Origin: JAICTV01 sp034666045
Lineage (GTDB): Bacteria > Planctomycetota > Phycisphaerae > Tepidisphaerales > Tepidisphaeraceae
Reading direction: 5' to 3'
Length of the DNA: 5,873 nucleotides
Assembly (NCBI GenBank): GCA_034666045.1
Contig: JAXDMN010000179.1
Location: 1-5,873, forward strand
The number at the start of each line of letters is the position of its first letter. Within the stretch, counting starts at the first letter, position 1. Of this stretch, positions 5,244 through 5,873 are shown piece after piece. The notes beneath the pieces are model-generated. The model saw only the letters and a program-made list of their open reading frames with translations. It was not told the origin of the DNA and searched no databases. The position numbers and the translations under genes are program-made.

Positions 5244-5873
5244 CGTCGTGTGCACCCTGCCAGCAGGTTCATCGCCCGCGCGGTGTTGATCGTGCTGTTA
5301 ATCCAGTAGCTCAAGTCTTGCTTGATCATTCGGGTTGGATATCGCCCGTGGTGATGCTGTTGTGCGACGGCGAGGGCATTCGCCAGCGCCTCCGCTTTCG
5401 CCAGATAAATCTTCTTGCCGGTCGCGTCATACGCGCGGACGTACGCGACGATCATGAACGCCGAGCTGCCGGAAATGGGCTCAAACATCGCATATTGCTC
5501 CGCGGAACACGGCGTGAACCAGTTTTCCGGCTTGAGTTTTTCGCTGCGCGTTTTGAGGTCCGGCGGATGTTCCCAGATGACGAACTGGTCCTCGGCGAAG
5601 TGGAGTATCGCTTCAGCGACGGCGATTTTCGCGCTGTCGCCCTTCGCGGTGCGAAAGAGATAACTTGCGAACTCCGTCGCCTCGTGCTTCGAGAGATTTT
5701 CGTATGGCCCGCGGACTTTCGCGTCGTCGAACTGCGCTTTCCAATCGAACGTGCGCACGGGGTTTTGCATCATCCATTCCACTGCGCGATTGAGCGTCGG
5801 CTGAAATTCCGCAGCCCCGTGACGGTTCACGATGCGGTCGAGAAAGCTGATGATCACCGGCGGAATCAGCTCG
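5240..5873 (-). CDS. Unrecognised protein, C-terminal part; possibly an alpha/alpha-barrel glycan-active enzyme (5' end cut by window)
   Basis: 210 codons are visible and the frame stays open at the right edge, so the N-terminus is missing; a GTG at 5857 is internal as far as can be told. I do not recognise the family with confidence. The visible part is rich in amphipathic helices and aromatic residues: EWMMQNPVRTFDW (32-44), NLSKHEATEFASYLF (59-73), AEDQFVIWEHPP (93-104), NWFTPCSAEQYAMFEP (117-132), YVRAYDATGKKIYLAKAEALA (144-164, helical) and SYWINSTINTARAMNLL (188-204). This helix-turn pattern, with conserved-looking Trp, Tyr and His, is what six-hairpin or (alpha/alpha)-toroid hydrolases and lyases look like, so a role in releasing sugars from a glycan is a weak inference. 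A His-rich loop (HHH at 173-175) precedes GRYPTR. The stop overlaps the dehydratase ATG (ATGA), so it belongs to the same transcript. Confidence 0.8.
   Translation of the reverse strand, partial: ELIPPVIISFLDRIVNRHGAAEFQPTLNRAVEWMMQNPVRTFDWKAQFDDAKVRGPYENLSKHEATEFASYLFRTAKGDSAKIAVAEAILHFAEDQFVIWEHPPDLKTRSEKLKPENWFTPCSAEQYAMFEPISGSSAFMIVAYVRAYDATGKKIYLAKAEALANALAVAQQHHHGRYPTRMIKQDLSYWINSTINTARAMNLLAGCTRR

Noticed and set aside
5244..5255. GTG start at 5255 for the dehydratase (adding MHTT)
   Set aside because: The only AGGG directly abuts that GTG, leaving no spacing. The ATG at 5243 overlaps the upstream stop and gives the family-typical MKITKIE start.
4641..5309. Plus-strand 222-aa open frame opposite the dehydratase gene
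   Set aside because: The minus-strand frame carries the complete enolase-superfamily motif set; the plus frame has low-complexity Asp/Ala/Arg/Val composition and no recognisable motif.

Overview
The window is a dense, GC-rich (about 60% by eye) bacterial gene cluster with all six genes on the minus strand, so transcription runs from high to low coordinates. The gene order is: an unrecognised, probably helical-barrel protein (5' part missing), an enolase-superfamily sugar-acid dehydratase, an NAD-type SDR dehydrogenase, a neutral-ceramidase-fold hydrolase, a DapA-family aldolase/lyase, and a Tat-exported, GH109-like Gfo/Idh/MocA protein (3' part missing). No tRNA, rRNA, mobile element or CRISPR array was seen. 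The organism cannot be named from this sequence. High GC, GTG starts, a Tat-signal Gfo/Idh/MocA protein and a ceramidase-fold protein without a signal peptide suggest a soil or aquatic Planctomycetota, Verrucomicrobiota or Acidobacteriota lineage; that is inference only.

Layout in transcription order. Block A (5873 to 4065): the partial protein ends in an ATGA stop/start overlap with the dehydratase gene. A 62-bp gap (4003-4064) follows, holding two short GC-rich hairpins side by side. Block B (4002 to the left edge): the SDR, ceramidase-fold, DapA-like and Gfo/Idh/MocA genes are joined by overlaps of 4, 4 and 8 nt, which implies one transcript with translational coupling. There is almost no non-coding DNA: the 62-bp gap is the only intergenic stretch.

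How the genes may work together (inference): dehydrogenase + acid-sugar dehydratase + DapA-type aldolase is the classic set for a non-phosphorylative route (sugar to aldonate, to 2-keto-3-deoxy-aldonate, to pyruvate or an oxidised analogue plus an aldehyde). The exported GH109-like protein and the partial upstream protein could release the sugar from a glycan or glycoside. The ceramidase-fold enzyme is the odd member: it keeps the metal-site motif residues of neutral ceramidases but appears to have Ala in place of the catalytic Ser, has no signal peptide and is short. It may act on a lactone, ester or amide made in this route. The DapA-like enzyme also lacks several hallmark residues of true dihydrodipicolinate synthase. 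The cluster therefore looks like a carbohydrate-acid pathway with at least two enzymes of unassigned chemistry.
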